5,525 nt of DNA from Rubrivivax sp. (GTDB lineage: Bacteria > Pseudomonadota > Gammaproteobacteria > Burkholderiales > Burkholderiaceae_C), in contig JAIXSD010000651.1 of the NCBI GenBank assembly GCA_027484885.1, forward strand, positions 1 through 5,525, written 5' to 3'. Made by a program: the position numbers and the translations under genes. Shown piece by piece: positions 1 through 5,525 of this stretch. Below the pieces are notes generated by a model. It searched no databases and was not told the DNA's origin. It saw only the letters and a program-made list of their open reading frames with translations. How positions within the stretch are numbered: position 1 is the stretch's first letter; every line of letters starts with the position of its first letter.

Positions 1-1842
1 CAGCCCGAGGACAAGCCCTACCTCGGCCCCATCCGCATCCAGGTCGACGCCACCGATCTGGACCGCCACATCTTCCAGGTGCGCCAGCAGTTGCCGGTGA
101 AAGCCGGTCGCCTGACCCTTCTGTTTCCGCGTTACTTGCCCGGCGCCCATGGCCCTTACGGCACGGTGGACCGCCTGGCCGGCCTCAAGATCCAGGCCGG
201 CACGCAGGAACTGGCCTGGCTGCGCGACACGGTGGACCCCTTCGCCTTTCATGTCGAAGTGCCGGCCGGCGTGAACGAGCTGAACCTGGCCTTCCAGTTC
301 CTGAGCCCGGTGCAGCGCGAAGGCGGCCGGGTGGTGATGACGCCCGAGATGCTGAATTTGCAGTGGATCAGCATGCTGCTCTACCCGGCCGGCCACCACG
401 CCAGCGCCCTGCAGATGCAGGCCGAGGTGAGCCTGCCTGCCGGATGGACCCAGGCCAGCGCCCTGCGGGTGGAGAGCCAGAGCGCAGAAGGGCCGAACCG
501 CCAGCGCCTGCGTTTCAAGCCAGTCAGCTTGGAGACCTTGGCCGATTCGCCCCTGTTCGCCGGCGCCCACACCCGCCGCATCGAGCTGGATCCGCCCGGC
601 CACCCCAAGCCCGTGGTGCTCAACCTCATGGCCGACGACCCGGCCGAGTTGCAGGCCAGCGAGGCGCAGATCCAGGCGCACAAGAACCTGGTGGTCCAGG
701 CGGACCGCCTGTTCGCCTCCCGGCATTTCAAGCATTACGACTTTCTGCTCGCCATCTCCGGCCGCATGAGCGGCATCGGCCTGGAACACCACGAGAGCAG
801 CGAGAACGGCGTGGGCCTGGGCTATTTCAAGGACTGGGGCAAGCGCGCGGGCAGCCGCAGCCTGCTGCCGCATGAGTACACCCATTCCTGGAACGGCAAG
901 TTCCGCCGCCCGGCCGACCTCTGGACGCCGCAGTACAACGTGCCCATGCAGGACAGCCTGCTCTGGCTCTACGAGGGCCAGACCGATTACTGGGGCCGGG
1001 TGCTGGCGGTGCGTTCGGGCCTGGTCAGCCCCGAGCAGGCGCGCGACGCCTGGGCCGAGATTGCCGCCACCTACAGCCATCGCGCTGGCCGGCTCTGGCG
1101 TAATCTGCAGGACACCACCAACGAGGCCGCCATGGCCAAGAGCCGCAGCGGCAACGACTGGGGCAGCTGGCAGCGCGGTGCCGACTACTACGCCGAGAGC
1201 GGCCTGATCTGGCTCGACGCCGACACCTGGATCCGCGAGCAGAGCGGCGGCGCGCGCAGCCTTGATGATTTCGCCCGCCTGTTCTTCGGCGTGGAAGACG
1301 GCCGCATCGCGCCGCTCACCTACACCTTCGAGGACATCGTCGCCACCCTGAACCGCGTGCAGCCGCGCGACTGGGCTGCCTTCTTGCGCCAGCGCCTCGA
1401 CCACAAGGGCCCTGAGGCACCGCTGGACGGCCTGGCCCGCGCCGGCTGGCGCCTGAGCTGGGCCGAGACGCCCAGCGAATTCGCCCGCGCCGACGATTCG
1501 GAGTGGAAGAACGACGACTTCGCCTACAGCCTGGGTCTCAATCTCAAGCGCGACGGCAAGGTCGAGGCCGTGCTCTGGGGCAGCCCTGCGTTCGAGGCGG
1601 GCCTGAGTCGCGCCGTCACCGTGGTGGCCGTCAACAACCAGGCCTACAAGAGCGAACGCCTGGCCGCCGCCATCAGCGCCAACAAGGGCGGCGCCGTACC
1701 CATCGAGTTGTTGTTGCGCGAGGGCGACCGTTTCCGCCAGGTCAAGATCGACTACCGCGGCGGCCTGCGCTACCCGCGCCTGAGCCGCATCGAGGGCAGC
1801 CTGGAACGGCTGGACAGCGCGGTGCTGGCGGCGCGGCCTTGA
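1..1842 (+). CDS. M61-family metallopeptidase (glycyl aminopeptidase-like) with C-terminal PDZ domain, 5' truncated by window edge
   Basis: The frame is open from base 1 to the TGA at 1840-1842, giving 613 codons' worth including the stop; no start is visible. The GTG at base 79 is an internal valine inside the conserved N-terminal beta domain, because codons 1-26 (IRIQVDATDLDRHIF) already look like the family. Only a signal peptide and a few residues should be missing, since the family runs to roughly 600-650 residues. Codons 291-295 read HEYTH, the gluzincin zinc motif with its catalytic Glu, followed by SWNGKFRRP. The probable third zinc ligand is Glu325 in WLYEGQTDYWG. The upstream GLEHHESSEN (codons 261-270) is the usual M61 stretch before the zinc helix. 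A PDZ domain starts near codon 505 with the carboxylate loop YSLGL and runs to about 590. Characterised relatives are zinc aminopeptidases preferring N-terminal Gly or Ala; an exported, probably periplasmic location is inferred. The actual substrate cannot be read from the sequence. Confidence 0.93.
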   Translation, partial: QPEDKPYLGPIRIQVDATDLDRHIFQVRQQLPVKAGRLTLLFPRYLPGAHGPYGTVDRLAGLKIQAGTQELAWLRDTVDPFAFHVEVPAGVNELNLAFQFLSPVQREGGRVVMTPEMLNLQWISMLLYPAGHHASALQMQAEVSLPAGWTQASALRVESQSAEGPNRQRLRFKPVSLETLADSPLFAGAHTRRIELDPPGHPKPVVLNLMADDPAELQASEAQIQAHKNLVVQADRLFASRHFKHYDFLLAISGRMSGIGLEHHESSENGVGLGYFKDWGKRAGSRSLLPHEYTHSWNGKFRRPADLWTPQYNVPMQDSLLWLYEGQTDYWGRVLAVRSGLVSPEQARDAWAEIAATYSHRAGRLWRNLQDTTNEAAMAKSRSGNDWGSWQRGADYYAESGLIWLDADTWIREQSGGARSLDDFARLFFGVEDGRIAPLTYTFEDIVATLNRVQPRDWAAFLRQRLDHKGPEAPLDGLARAGWRLSWAETPSEFARADDSEWKNDDFAYSLGLNLKRDGKVEAVLWGSPAFEAGLSRAVTVVAVNNQAYKSERLAAAISANKGGAVPIELLLREGDRFRQVKIDYRGGLRYPRLSRIEGSLERLDSAVLAARP

Positions 1843-1933
1843 GGCTGCTGCAGTCCGGCAGGGCTGCACCTTCATGGACGCGCGCGGCCCGGGTGCCGGC
1901 AAAGGTGAATCTGCGCTGCCGCTGAGCCGTCGG

Positions 1934-1954
1934 GCGCGGGTACAGTGCGCGGGT
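1934..1954 (+). repeat. Short direct repeat GCGCGGGT flanking a TACAGT hexamer
   Basis: GCGCGGGT occurs at 1934-1941 and again at 1947-1954, a 13-base period, with TACAGT (1941-1946) between the two GCGCGGG cores. TACAGT matches the sigma-70 -10 consensus at four of six positions, which would give a leader of roughly 80 bases before the S41 start. The hexamer at the expected -35 distance (GCCGCT, 1918-1923) is poor. The repeat itself is certain; a promoter or operator role is speculative, and short GC repeats arise by chance in DNA of this composition. Confidence 0.3.
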
Positions 1955-2017
1955 TCCTTGGCATCCCTCCGCGGTGACGGGGTTCAAGCGAGCCAAGCGG
2001 CACAGACCGTGTCTTCT

Positions 2018-2022
2018 GGAGG
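2018..2022 (+). promoter_or_regulatory. Ribosome binding site of the S41 peptidase gene
   Basis: GGAGG followed by an A-rich spacer (GGAGGAAAAAAGAA) sits 9 bases before the ATG at 2032. It is the strongest Shine-Dalgarno match in the window and fixes the start at this ATG rather than the in-frame ATG for Met19, which would also remove the positively charged n-region of the signal peptide. Confidence 0.85.
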
Positions 2023-2031
2023 AAAAAAGAA

Positions 2032-3699
2032 ATGACGACTGCACAAGCCGGCGCTGTGGCGCGCCCGCTGTGGGCCGCTCGCCCCATGGCGGCCCTGATC
2101 CTGAGTTCCCTGAGCCTGGCGCTGACGGCCTGCGGTGGCGGCGGAGGACGGCCTGGCACCTCGGTCTTCGGCGACGCAGCGTATGCCAACAACAATGGCG
2201 GCAGCGGTGGAGGCGGGGCCGTCAGCCCCTCAGTCCCCAGCCAGCCCGACACCGAGGTGCTGGCCGCCAGCACCACCCTGGCCCAGCGATGCGCGCCCGA
2301 CAACCCTTTGGCCGAGGCCGGCAAGAAGAACGGCAGCCTCAGCCTCGAGAAGCAGTGGATTCGCTCCTACGTCGACGAGGCCTATCTCTGGCGCGAGCAG
2401 GTGCCGCGCGTCAATGCCGCGCTCTACACCGGCCCCTCGGTCGAGCAGGCGCTGGATGATTACTTCCATGCCTTGCGCACCCCCGAGCGCACCGCCAGCG
2501 GCGCCCTGCGTGACCGCTTCAGCTTCACATTCCCCAGCGCCGAGTGGCAGGCCCTGGCGCAAGGCGGCGTCGAGCAAGGCTATGGGCTGGAGTGGTCGCA
2601 GGCCTCCAAGACGCCGCCGCGCGGCCTGCGCATCGCCTATGTGGAGCCGGGCGGCCCGGCCGCCAAGGCGGGCTTGCAGCGCGGCGACCGACTGGTGATG
2701 GTGGACGGCGTCAATGCCGATGCCGTGGACCAGGGCGGCATCGATGTCCTCAATGCGGCGCTCTATCCGACAGCCGGCGGCCGCGGCCACAGCTTCCTGT
2801 TCAGCCGGGCCGGTGGCATGGAGGTGTCGGCCTACTTGAGCAGTGCTGCGGTGGCCAAGCAGCCGGTGCTGCTGAGCCAGGTGCTGACCGCAGCCGATGG
2901 GCGGCGTGTCGGCCATCTGGTGTTCAACGACCATATCGCGCCCGCCGAGGCGCAACTGATCGACGCCGTGCGCGAGTTCAAGCAGCAAGGCATTGCCGAC
3001 TTGATGCTGGACCTGCGCTACAACGGCGGTGGCTACCTCTACATCGCCAGCGAGCTGGCCTACATGATCGCCGGCCCCCAGCGCAGCCAGGACAAGGTCT
3101 TCGAGCAGCTCCGCTACAACAGCCGGCGCAGCGCCGACAACCAATCGCCCTCGGCGCGCACCCCGTTCTTCACCGAGTCTTGCCTCTACGACGGCAAGGT
3201 CTGCACGCTGGAGCAGCCCCTGCCCACGCTGAACCTGGCCCGCGTGTATGTGCTGACCCAGGCCGGCACCTGCTCGGCCAGCGAGTCCATCATCAACGGC
3301 CTGCGCGGCATTGGCGTCGAGGTGATCCAGATCGGCGGGCGCAGCTGTGGCAAGCCCTACGGCTTCACGGCCAAGGACAACTGCGGCATGTCGTACTTTC
3401 CGATCGAGTTCGTCGGCAACAACGCGGCCGGTTTCGGCGACTATGCCGATGGTTTTGAGCCGGGCGGCAGCGGCCCCGCCGGACTGCCCGGCTGCCGGGT
3501 GGCCGATGACCTGAGCCGCCCGTTGGGCGACAGCCGCGAGGCCATGCTGGCCGCCGCCCTGGCCCACCGCATCGACGGCCGCTGCCCGCCCGAGAGCACT
3601 TCCAGCAGCAAGCCCCTGGCCGCCCCGGGTGAAGCCGGCTTGGCCTGGGCGCTGAAACGATCGCCGCTGCGCGAGAACCGTTTCCTCGGCGGGCGTTGA
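2032..3699 (+). CDS. S41-family serine peptidase lipoprotein with internal PDZ domain
   Basis: This complete 555-residue protein resembles C-terminal processing peptidases. Residues 1-34 form a lipoprotein signal: arginines at 11 and 17, a hydrophobic stretch 19-31, and the lipobox LTAC with Cys34 as the lipidated residue. Gly at +2 would favour outer-membrane sorting under the E. coli rule. A Gly/Ser/Pro-rich linker (about 35-80) precedes an N-terminal helical region (about 100-170, containing EKQWIRSYVDEAYLW). A PDZ domain spans about 183-265 (GPAAKAGLQRGDRLVMVDG). The protease core includes DLRYNGGG (residues 327-334), the nucleophile Ser415 in TCSASES and the general-base Lys441 in SCGKPYG. 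The Ser-Lys spacing of 26 is close to the 25 of E. coli Prc (Ser452/Lys477). Eight further cysteines (87, 384, 391, 414, 439, 451, 488, 518) suggest disulfides in an oxidising compartment. The natural substrate is unknown. Its nearest neighbour upstream is another envelope-type peptidase. Confidence 0.92.
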   Translation: MTTAQAGAVARPLWAARPMAALILSSLSLALTACGGGGGRPGTSVFGDAAYANNNGGSGGGGAVSPSVPSQPDTEVLAASTTLAQRCAPDNPLAEAGKKNGSLSLEKQWIRSYVDEAYLWREQVPRVNAALYTGPSVEQALDDYFHALRTPERTASGALRDRFSFTFPSAEWQALAQGGVEQGYGLEWSQASKTPPRGLRIAYVEPGGPAAKAGLQRGDRLVMVDGVNADAVDQGGIDVLNAALYPTAGGRGHSFLFSRAGGMEVSAYLSSAAVAKQPVLLSQVLTAADGRRVGHLVFNDHIAPAEAQLIDAVREFKQQGIADLMLDLRYNGGGYLYIASELAYMIAGPQRSQDKVFEQLRYNSRRSADNQSPSARTPFFTESCLYDGKVCTLEQPLPTLNLARVYVLTQAGTCSASESIINGLRGIGVEVIQIGGRSCGKPYGFTAKDNCGMSYFPIEFVGNNAAGFGDYADGFEPGGSGPAGLPGCRVADDLSRPLGDSREAMLAAALAHRIDGRCPPESTSSSKPLAAPGEAGLAWALKRSPLRENRFLGGR

Positions 3700-3705
3700 G
3701 CGCCC
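3691..3705 (+). repeat. Small inverted repeat over the S41 stop codon
   Basis: GGGCG (3691-3695) and CGCCC (3701-3705) form a perfect 5-bp stem with the loop TTGAG, which contains most of the stop region (TGA at 3697-3699). There is no T-tract directly after it; the nearest run, TTTT at 3727-3730, is more than 20 bases further on. It could stabilise the 3' end of the message, but it is too short to call a terminator. Confidence 0.3.
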
Positions 3706-3733
3706 AGGGCAAGCCGGCTGATTCGCTTTTGCA

Positions 3734-3764
3734 GCGCTTGAGGCGCCGCAAGCGCGCCGCAAGC
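3734..3764 (+). repeat. 7-bp hairpin overlapping a 10-base tandem repeat
   Basis: GCGCTTG (3734-3740) and CAAGCGC (3749-3755) are a perfect inverted repeat with an 8-base loop. The right arm overlaps a near-tandem direct repeat, CGCCGCAAGC at 3744-3753 and 3755-3764. Because CAAGC also occurs at 3710-3714 and 3760-3764, alternative pairings with GCTTG are possible. No T-tract follows on either strand, so this is not a canonical terminator. It lies in the gap between the S41 and CoA-transferase genes; any function is unknown. Confidence 0.4.
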
Positions 3765-3775
3765 TGGGCGGCCTA

Positions 3776-3801
3776 GGATGGGGCCAGGAACCACCCCATC
3801 C
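3776..3801 (+). repeat. 8-bp inverted repeat in the leader of the CoA-transferase gene
   Basis: GGATGGGG (3776-3783) and CCCCATCC (3794-3801) are perfectly complementary, with a 10-base loop. The structure ends 29 bases before the ATG at 3831. Its left arm overlaps TAGGAT (3774-3779), a four-of-six match to a -10 box, so the element could act at DNA level (operator over a promoter) or in the RNA leader. It is followed by CCGGCC-C-GGCCGG (3803-3815), a second symmetric element just before the ribosome binding site. What is seen is the symmetry; the regulatory role is inference. Confidence 0.4.
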
Positions 3802-3818
3802 CCCGGCCCGGCCGGTGC

Positions 3819-3824
3819 GAAAGG
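3819..3824 (+). promoter_or_regulatory. Weak ribosome binding site of the CoA-transferase gene
   Basis: GAAAGG lies 6 bases before the ATG at 3831. The match to the anti-Shine-Dalgarno sequence is only partial, but no better purine-rich stretch exists nearby. The start at 3831 is supported mainly by the protein, whose N-terminus (MSTVQDLYLRKKLPTAEDAL) has the expected length ahead of the first conserved strand. Confidence 0.5.
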
Positions 3825-3830
3825 CTGCCC

Positions 3831-5132
3831 ATGTCCACCGTTCAAGACCTCTACCTCCGCAAGAAGCTGCCCACGGCCGAAGACGCGCTGAGCCTGCTGC
3901 GCAATGGCGACTTCATCATCGTGCCCACCGGCGTGGGCGAGCCGCCGACGCTTTTGCATGCACTCTCGGCCGCGCGGCGCCAGTTCCGCGACATCAAGCT
4001 GGGCCAGATCCTGGCGGTGCGCAAGTACGGCTACTTCGACCCCGAGACGGTCGAGCATGTGCGCCATGTGGCCTTCTTTTACGGCGCCGCCTCGCGGGCC
4101 GGCGGCAAGGAGGGCTGGGTGGATTTCATCCCCAGCTATTTCTCCGAGATGCCGGCGCTGATCGAGCGCGGCCAGATCCCCGCCGATGTGGTGGTGTCCA
4201 TGGCCTCGCCCATGGATGCACACGGCTATTTTTCGCTGAGCCTGGGGGCTGACTACACCATGGCCGCGGTCAAGAAGGCGCGCGCGGTGATCCTTGAGGT
4301 CAACCCCAACGTGCCCTTTGCCAACGGCGCCTGCACCGTGCACATCTCCCAGGTCAGCGGCCTGATCGAGAGCAGCGAGCCGGTGGCCGAGGTGGGCCTG
4401 CCCAAGATCGGCCCGGTGCAGGAGGCGATTGGCAAGTATGTGGCCGACATGATTGAAGACGGCTCGACCCTGCAGATCGGCTACGGGGGCATTCCCGACG
4501 CGGTGGTCATGCAGCTCAGCGCCAAGCGCGACCTGGGCGTGCACACCGAGATGATTGGCGACGGCATCATGAGCCTGGTCGAGAGCGGCGCCGTCACCAA
4601 CCGGCGCAAGAACTACCTGCCCGGCAAGATGGTCGCCACCTTCGCGCTCGGCTCGCAAAAGCTTTACCGCTTCATGGACCGCAACCCGGGCCTGGAGATG
4701 CACCCGGTCGACTTCACCAACGACCCCTATCTGGCCGGCCAGAACGACAACTTGGTGGCCATCAACGCCACCCTGCAGATCGACCTGCTCGGCCAGTGCG
4801 GCTCGGAAAGCTTAGGGCCCACGCCTTACTCCGGCACCGGCGGCCAGAGCGATTTTGTGCGCGCCGCCAACCGCTCACGCGGCGGCAAGGCCTTCATCGT
4901 GCTGCCCTCCACCGCCAAGGACGACAGCATCAGCCGCATCGTGCCCACGCTGACCCCGGGCACGCACATGAGCACCAGCAAGAACGACATCAACTACGTC
5001 GTCAGCGAGTTCGGCGTCGCCCAGCTGCGCGGCAAATCGGCCAAGCAGCGCGCGCTGGAGCTGATCAACATCGCCCACCCCAACTTCCGGGAGGAGTTGC
5101 GGGCGGCGGCGAGGAAGATCCATTTGTTGTGA
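3831..5132 (+). CDS. Acetyl-CoA hydrolase/transferase family protein (4-hydroxybutyrate/butyrate CoA-transferase-like)
   Basis: This complete 433-residue cytosolic enzyme is close in length to the single-chain CoA-transferases of the AbfT/Cat2 type (about 430-440 residues) and shorter than the Cat1/AarC acetyl-CoA hydrolase type (about 500). The N-terminal half contains the first CoA-transferase domain, with GVGEPPTLLHAL near residues 35-46. The C-terminal half carries the oxyanion/CoA loop IGYGGIPDAV (about 216-225) and HTEMIGDG, whose Glu240 is the likely catalytic glutamate forming the glutamyl-CoA thioester (Glu238 in the clostridial 4-hydroxybutyrate enzyme, from memory). It also has GTGGQSDFVRAA (about 341-352) and the C-terminal EFGVAQLRGKSAKQRA signature ending in IAHPNFREEL. 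The expected reaction is transfer of CoA between an acyl-CoA and a free carboxylate such as acetate; 'hydrolase' is a legacy name. The acceptor and donor cannot be told from the sequence. The neighbours give no pathway clue. A single rare TTA leucine codon lies at 4812-4814. Confidence 0.9.
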   Translation: MSTVQDLYLRKKLPTAEDALSLLRNGDFIIVPTGVGEPPTLLHALSAARRQFRDIKLGQILAVRKYGYFDPETVEHVRHVAFFYGAASRAGGKEGWVDFIPSYFSEMPALIERGQIPADVVVSMASPMDAHGYFSLSLGADYTMAAVKKARAVILEVNPNVPFANGACTVHISQVSGLIESSEPVAEVGLPKIGPVQEAIGKYVADMIEDGSTLQIGYGGIPDAVVMQLSAKRDLGVHTEMIGDGIMSLVESGAVTNRRKNYLPGKMVATFALGSQKLYRFMDRNPGLEMHPVDFTNDPYLAGQNDNLVAINATLQIDLLGQCGSESLGPTPYSGTGGQSDFVRAANRSRGGKAFIVLPSTAKDDSISRIVPTLTPGTHMSTSKNDINYVVSEFGVAQLRGKSAKQRALELINIAHPNFREELRAAARKIHLL

Positions 5133-5159
5133 GCCTCAGGCCGGGCGCGCGGCGGCTCA
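5130..5159. repeat. Inverted repeat joining the stop codons of two convergent genes
   Basis: TGAGCC (5130-5135) and GGCTCA (5154-5159) form a perfect 6-bp inverted repeat with an 18-base GC-rich interior. Its outer ends are exactly the TGA stop of the CoA-transferase gene and, on the other strand, the TGA stop of the minus-strand gene. The whole intergenic gap (5133-5156) is therefore inside the structure. Without a T-tract on either side it is not a standard intrinsic terminator, but it is the only candidate element for separating the two converging transcripts. Confidence 0.35.
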
Positions 5160-5525
5160 GATCCCGCGCAGTTCCATCTTCATCAGCTGGAAGTGCACCT
5201 CGCGGCCCACGGGTTTGAGCGAGACCAGGCGGAAGTTTTTCTCGGTGCCGACCTTGTAGACGCGCTCGTCGCGGTCGCCGCCGACGTCGCCGCAGCCGTT
5301 CGGGTCTTTCTTCTCGCCGCGGCTCTTGCGGGCCTTGGCTTCCAGGGCGGCGGGGCTGCCGGCGCTGCAGTCCAGCACCGGGCCGTAGCCGGCCAGGGCC
5401 TCGCGGTAGTAGCGGGCCACGCGCTCCAGATCGTCGCTGCTGGCGAATTTGCTGACCACCAGCTTCATGCCGAAGGGGCCGAAGGAGAAGCCGATGGTGG
5501 CGCTTTCCTTGTCGTCCTCCTTGTC
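5157..5525 (-). CDS. Uncharacterised protein, C-terminal part; start lies beyond the window
   Basis: On the minus strand the frame is open from base 5525 down to the TGA at 5159-5157, giving 122 visible residues. The Met encoded at 5468-5466 is probably internal: the 19 codons before it stay open and coding-like (DKEDDKESATIGFSFGPFG), and there is no ribosome binding site close to it. Visible features are a charged Asp/Lys/Glu tract (1-7), a beta-type segment with SFGPFGMKL (14-22), an amphipathic helix (SDDLERVARYYREALAGYG, 30-48), VLDC with Cys53, a Lys/Arg/Gly-rich low-complexity stretch (62-76), Cys78, and a final beta-rich part ending in LMKMELRGI. The helix-then-YG-x-VLxC pattern resembles uncharacterised, often exported proteins of proteobacteria and acidobacteria that I recall only loosely. 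The two cysteines could form a disulfide if the protein is exported. No function can be assigned. It converges on the CoA-transferase gene with a 24-base gap. Confidence 0.75.
   Translation of the reverse strand, partial: DKEDDKESATIGFSFGPFGMKLVVSKFASSDDLERVARYYREALAGYGPVLDCSAGSPAALEAKARKSRGEKKDPNGCGDVGGDRDERVYKVGTEKNFRLVSLKPVGREVHFQLMKMELRGI

Larger units (their letters stand above)
1843..2031 (+). other. Intergenic gap between the two peptidase genes
   Basis: These 189 bases separate the M61 gene from the S41 gene. No ORF here looks like a real gene: the frames reading through it on both strands are composition-driven extensions of shadows. I see no stem followed by a T-tract, so no intrinsic terminator for the M61 gene. 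The stretch holds a possible -10-like hexamer (1941-1946) within a short direct repeat and ends in a good ribosome binding site. The gap size suggests that the S41 gene has its own promoter, although read-through from the M61 gene is not excluded. Confidence 0.6.

Noticed and set aside
79..81. GTG as start codon of the M61 peptidase
   Set aside because: The 26 upstream codons are in frame, open to the window edge and match the conserved N-terminal region of the family; no ribosome binding site precedes the GTG.
1958..1987. Promoter with TTGGCA (1958-1963) as -35 box
   Set aside because: TTGGCA matches the -35 consensus at five of six positions, but no acceptable -10 hexamer occurs 16-18 bases downstream.
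2146..2232. Gly-rich repeats after the lipobox considered as a special repeat element
   Set aside because: This is a low-complexity flexible linker common in lipoproteins, not a structured DNA repeat.
1872..2324. Minus-strand frames crossing the 1843-2031 gap, considered as a divergent small gene
   Set aside because: The predicted protein is Pro/Ala/Arg-rich with a polyproline run that is the mirror of the Gly-rich linker of the S41 lipoprotein, and it has no convincing start signals.
3700..3733. Intrinsic terminator after the S41 gene using the TTTT at 3727-3730
   Set aside because: No stable stem lies directly before the T-run; AGCCGGCT (3712-3719) is a palindrome too short to form a looped stem, and the run is only four Ts.
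2230..3762. Long minus-strand open frame of 510 codons opposite the S41 gene
   Set aside because: It is a composition shadow: the plus strand encodes a clear S41 peptidase with catalytic motifs and a ribosome binding site, while the antisense product is Ala/Gly/Arg/His-rich, repetitive and has no recognisable domain.
3441..4703. Long minus-strand open frame of 420 codons overlapping the S41 and CoA-transferase genes
   Set aside because: It spans parts of two well-supported plus-strand genes and their gap, with His/Ala/Gly-rich sequence typical of antisense frames in GC-rich DNA.
5466..5468. ATG (minus strand) as the true start of the last gene
   Set aside because: The upstream frame remains open to base 5525 with coding-like sequence, and the only GGAGG-like stretch (about 5516-5522) is far from this ATG.

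Overview
The window is GC-rich (visibly well above 60 %) and has strong G/C bias at third codon positions, all-TGA stops and long antisense shadow ORFs. Together with the closest protein styles I can recall, this points to a betaproteobacterium of the order Burkholderiales, of the Rubrivivax/Roseateles/Ideonella type. That assignment is inference from composition and recall, not a database match. I see no mobile element, tRNA, rRNA, CRISPR array or phage gene.

Layout: (1) bases 1-1842, plus strand: an M61-family (glycyl aminopeptidase-like) metallopeptidase that lacks only its N-terminal end, with an HEYTH zinc motif and a C-terminal PDZ domain. (2) Bases 1843-2031: a 189-base gap with a possible weak promoter and a clear ribosome binding site. 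(3) Bases 2032-3699, plus strand: a complete S41-family (C-terminal-processing-like) serine peptidase with a lipoprotein signal, an internal PDZ domain, a Ser/Lys catalytic pair and eight further cysteines. (4) Bases 3700-3830: a 131-base gap holding several short inverted and direct repeats. (5) Bases 3831-5132, plus strand: a complete 433-residue CoA-transferase of the acetyl-CoA hydrolase / 4-hydroxybutyrate CoA-transferase family. (6) Bases 5133-5156: a very short convergent gap. (7) Bases 5157-5525, minus strand: the C-terminal part of an uncharacterised protein whose start lies beyond the window.

The first two genes are both envelope-type peptidases carrying PDZ domains and may share a role in turnover of exported proteins or peptides, but the 189-base gap and separate ribosome binding site argue against tight coupling. 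The CoA-transferase is a cytosolic enzyme of acyl-CoA/carboxylate metabolism with no evident link to the peptidases. The last gene is convergent to it.

Overall this reads as an ordinary chromosomal housekeeping/accessory metabolism region. I found no convincing undescribed system. The points most worth a second look are the cysteines placed next to both catalytic residues of the S41 lipoprotein, the structured leader of the CoA-transferase gene, the undetermined CoA-transferase substrate, and the uncharacterised minus-strand protein.
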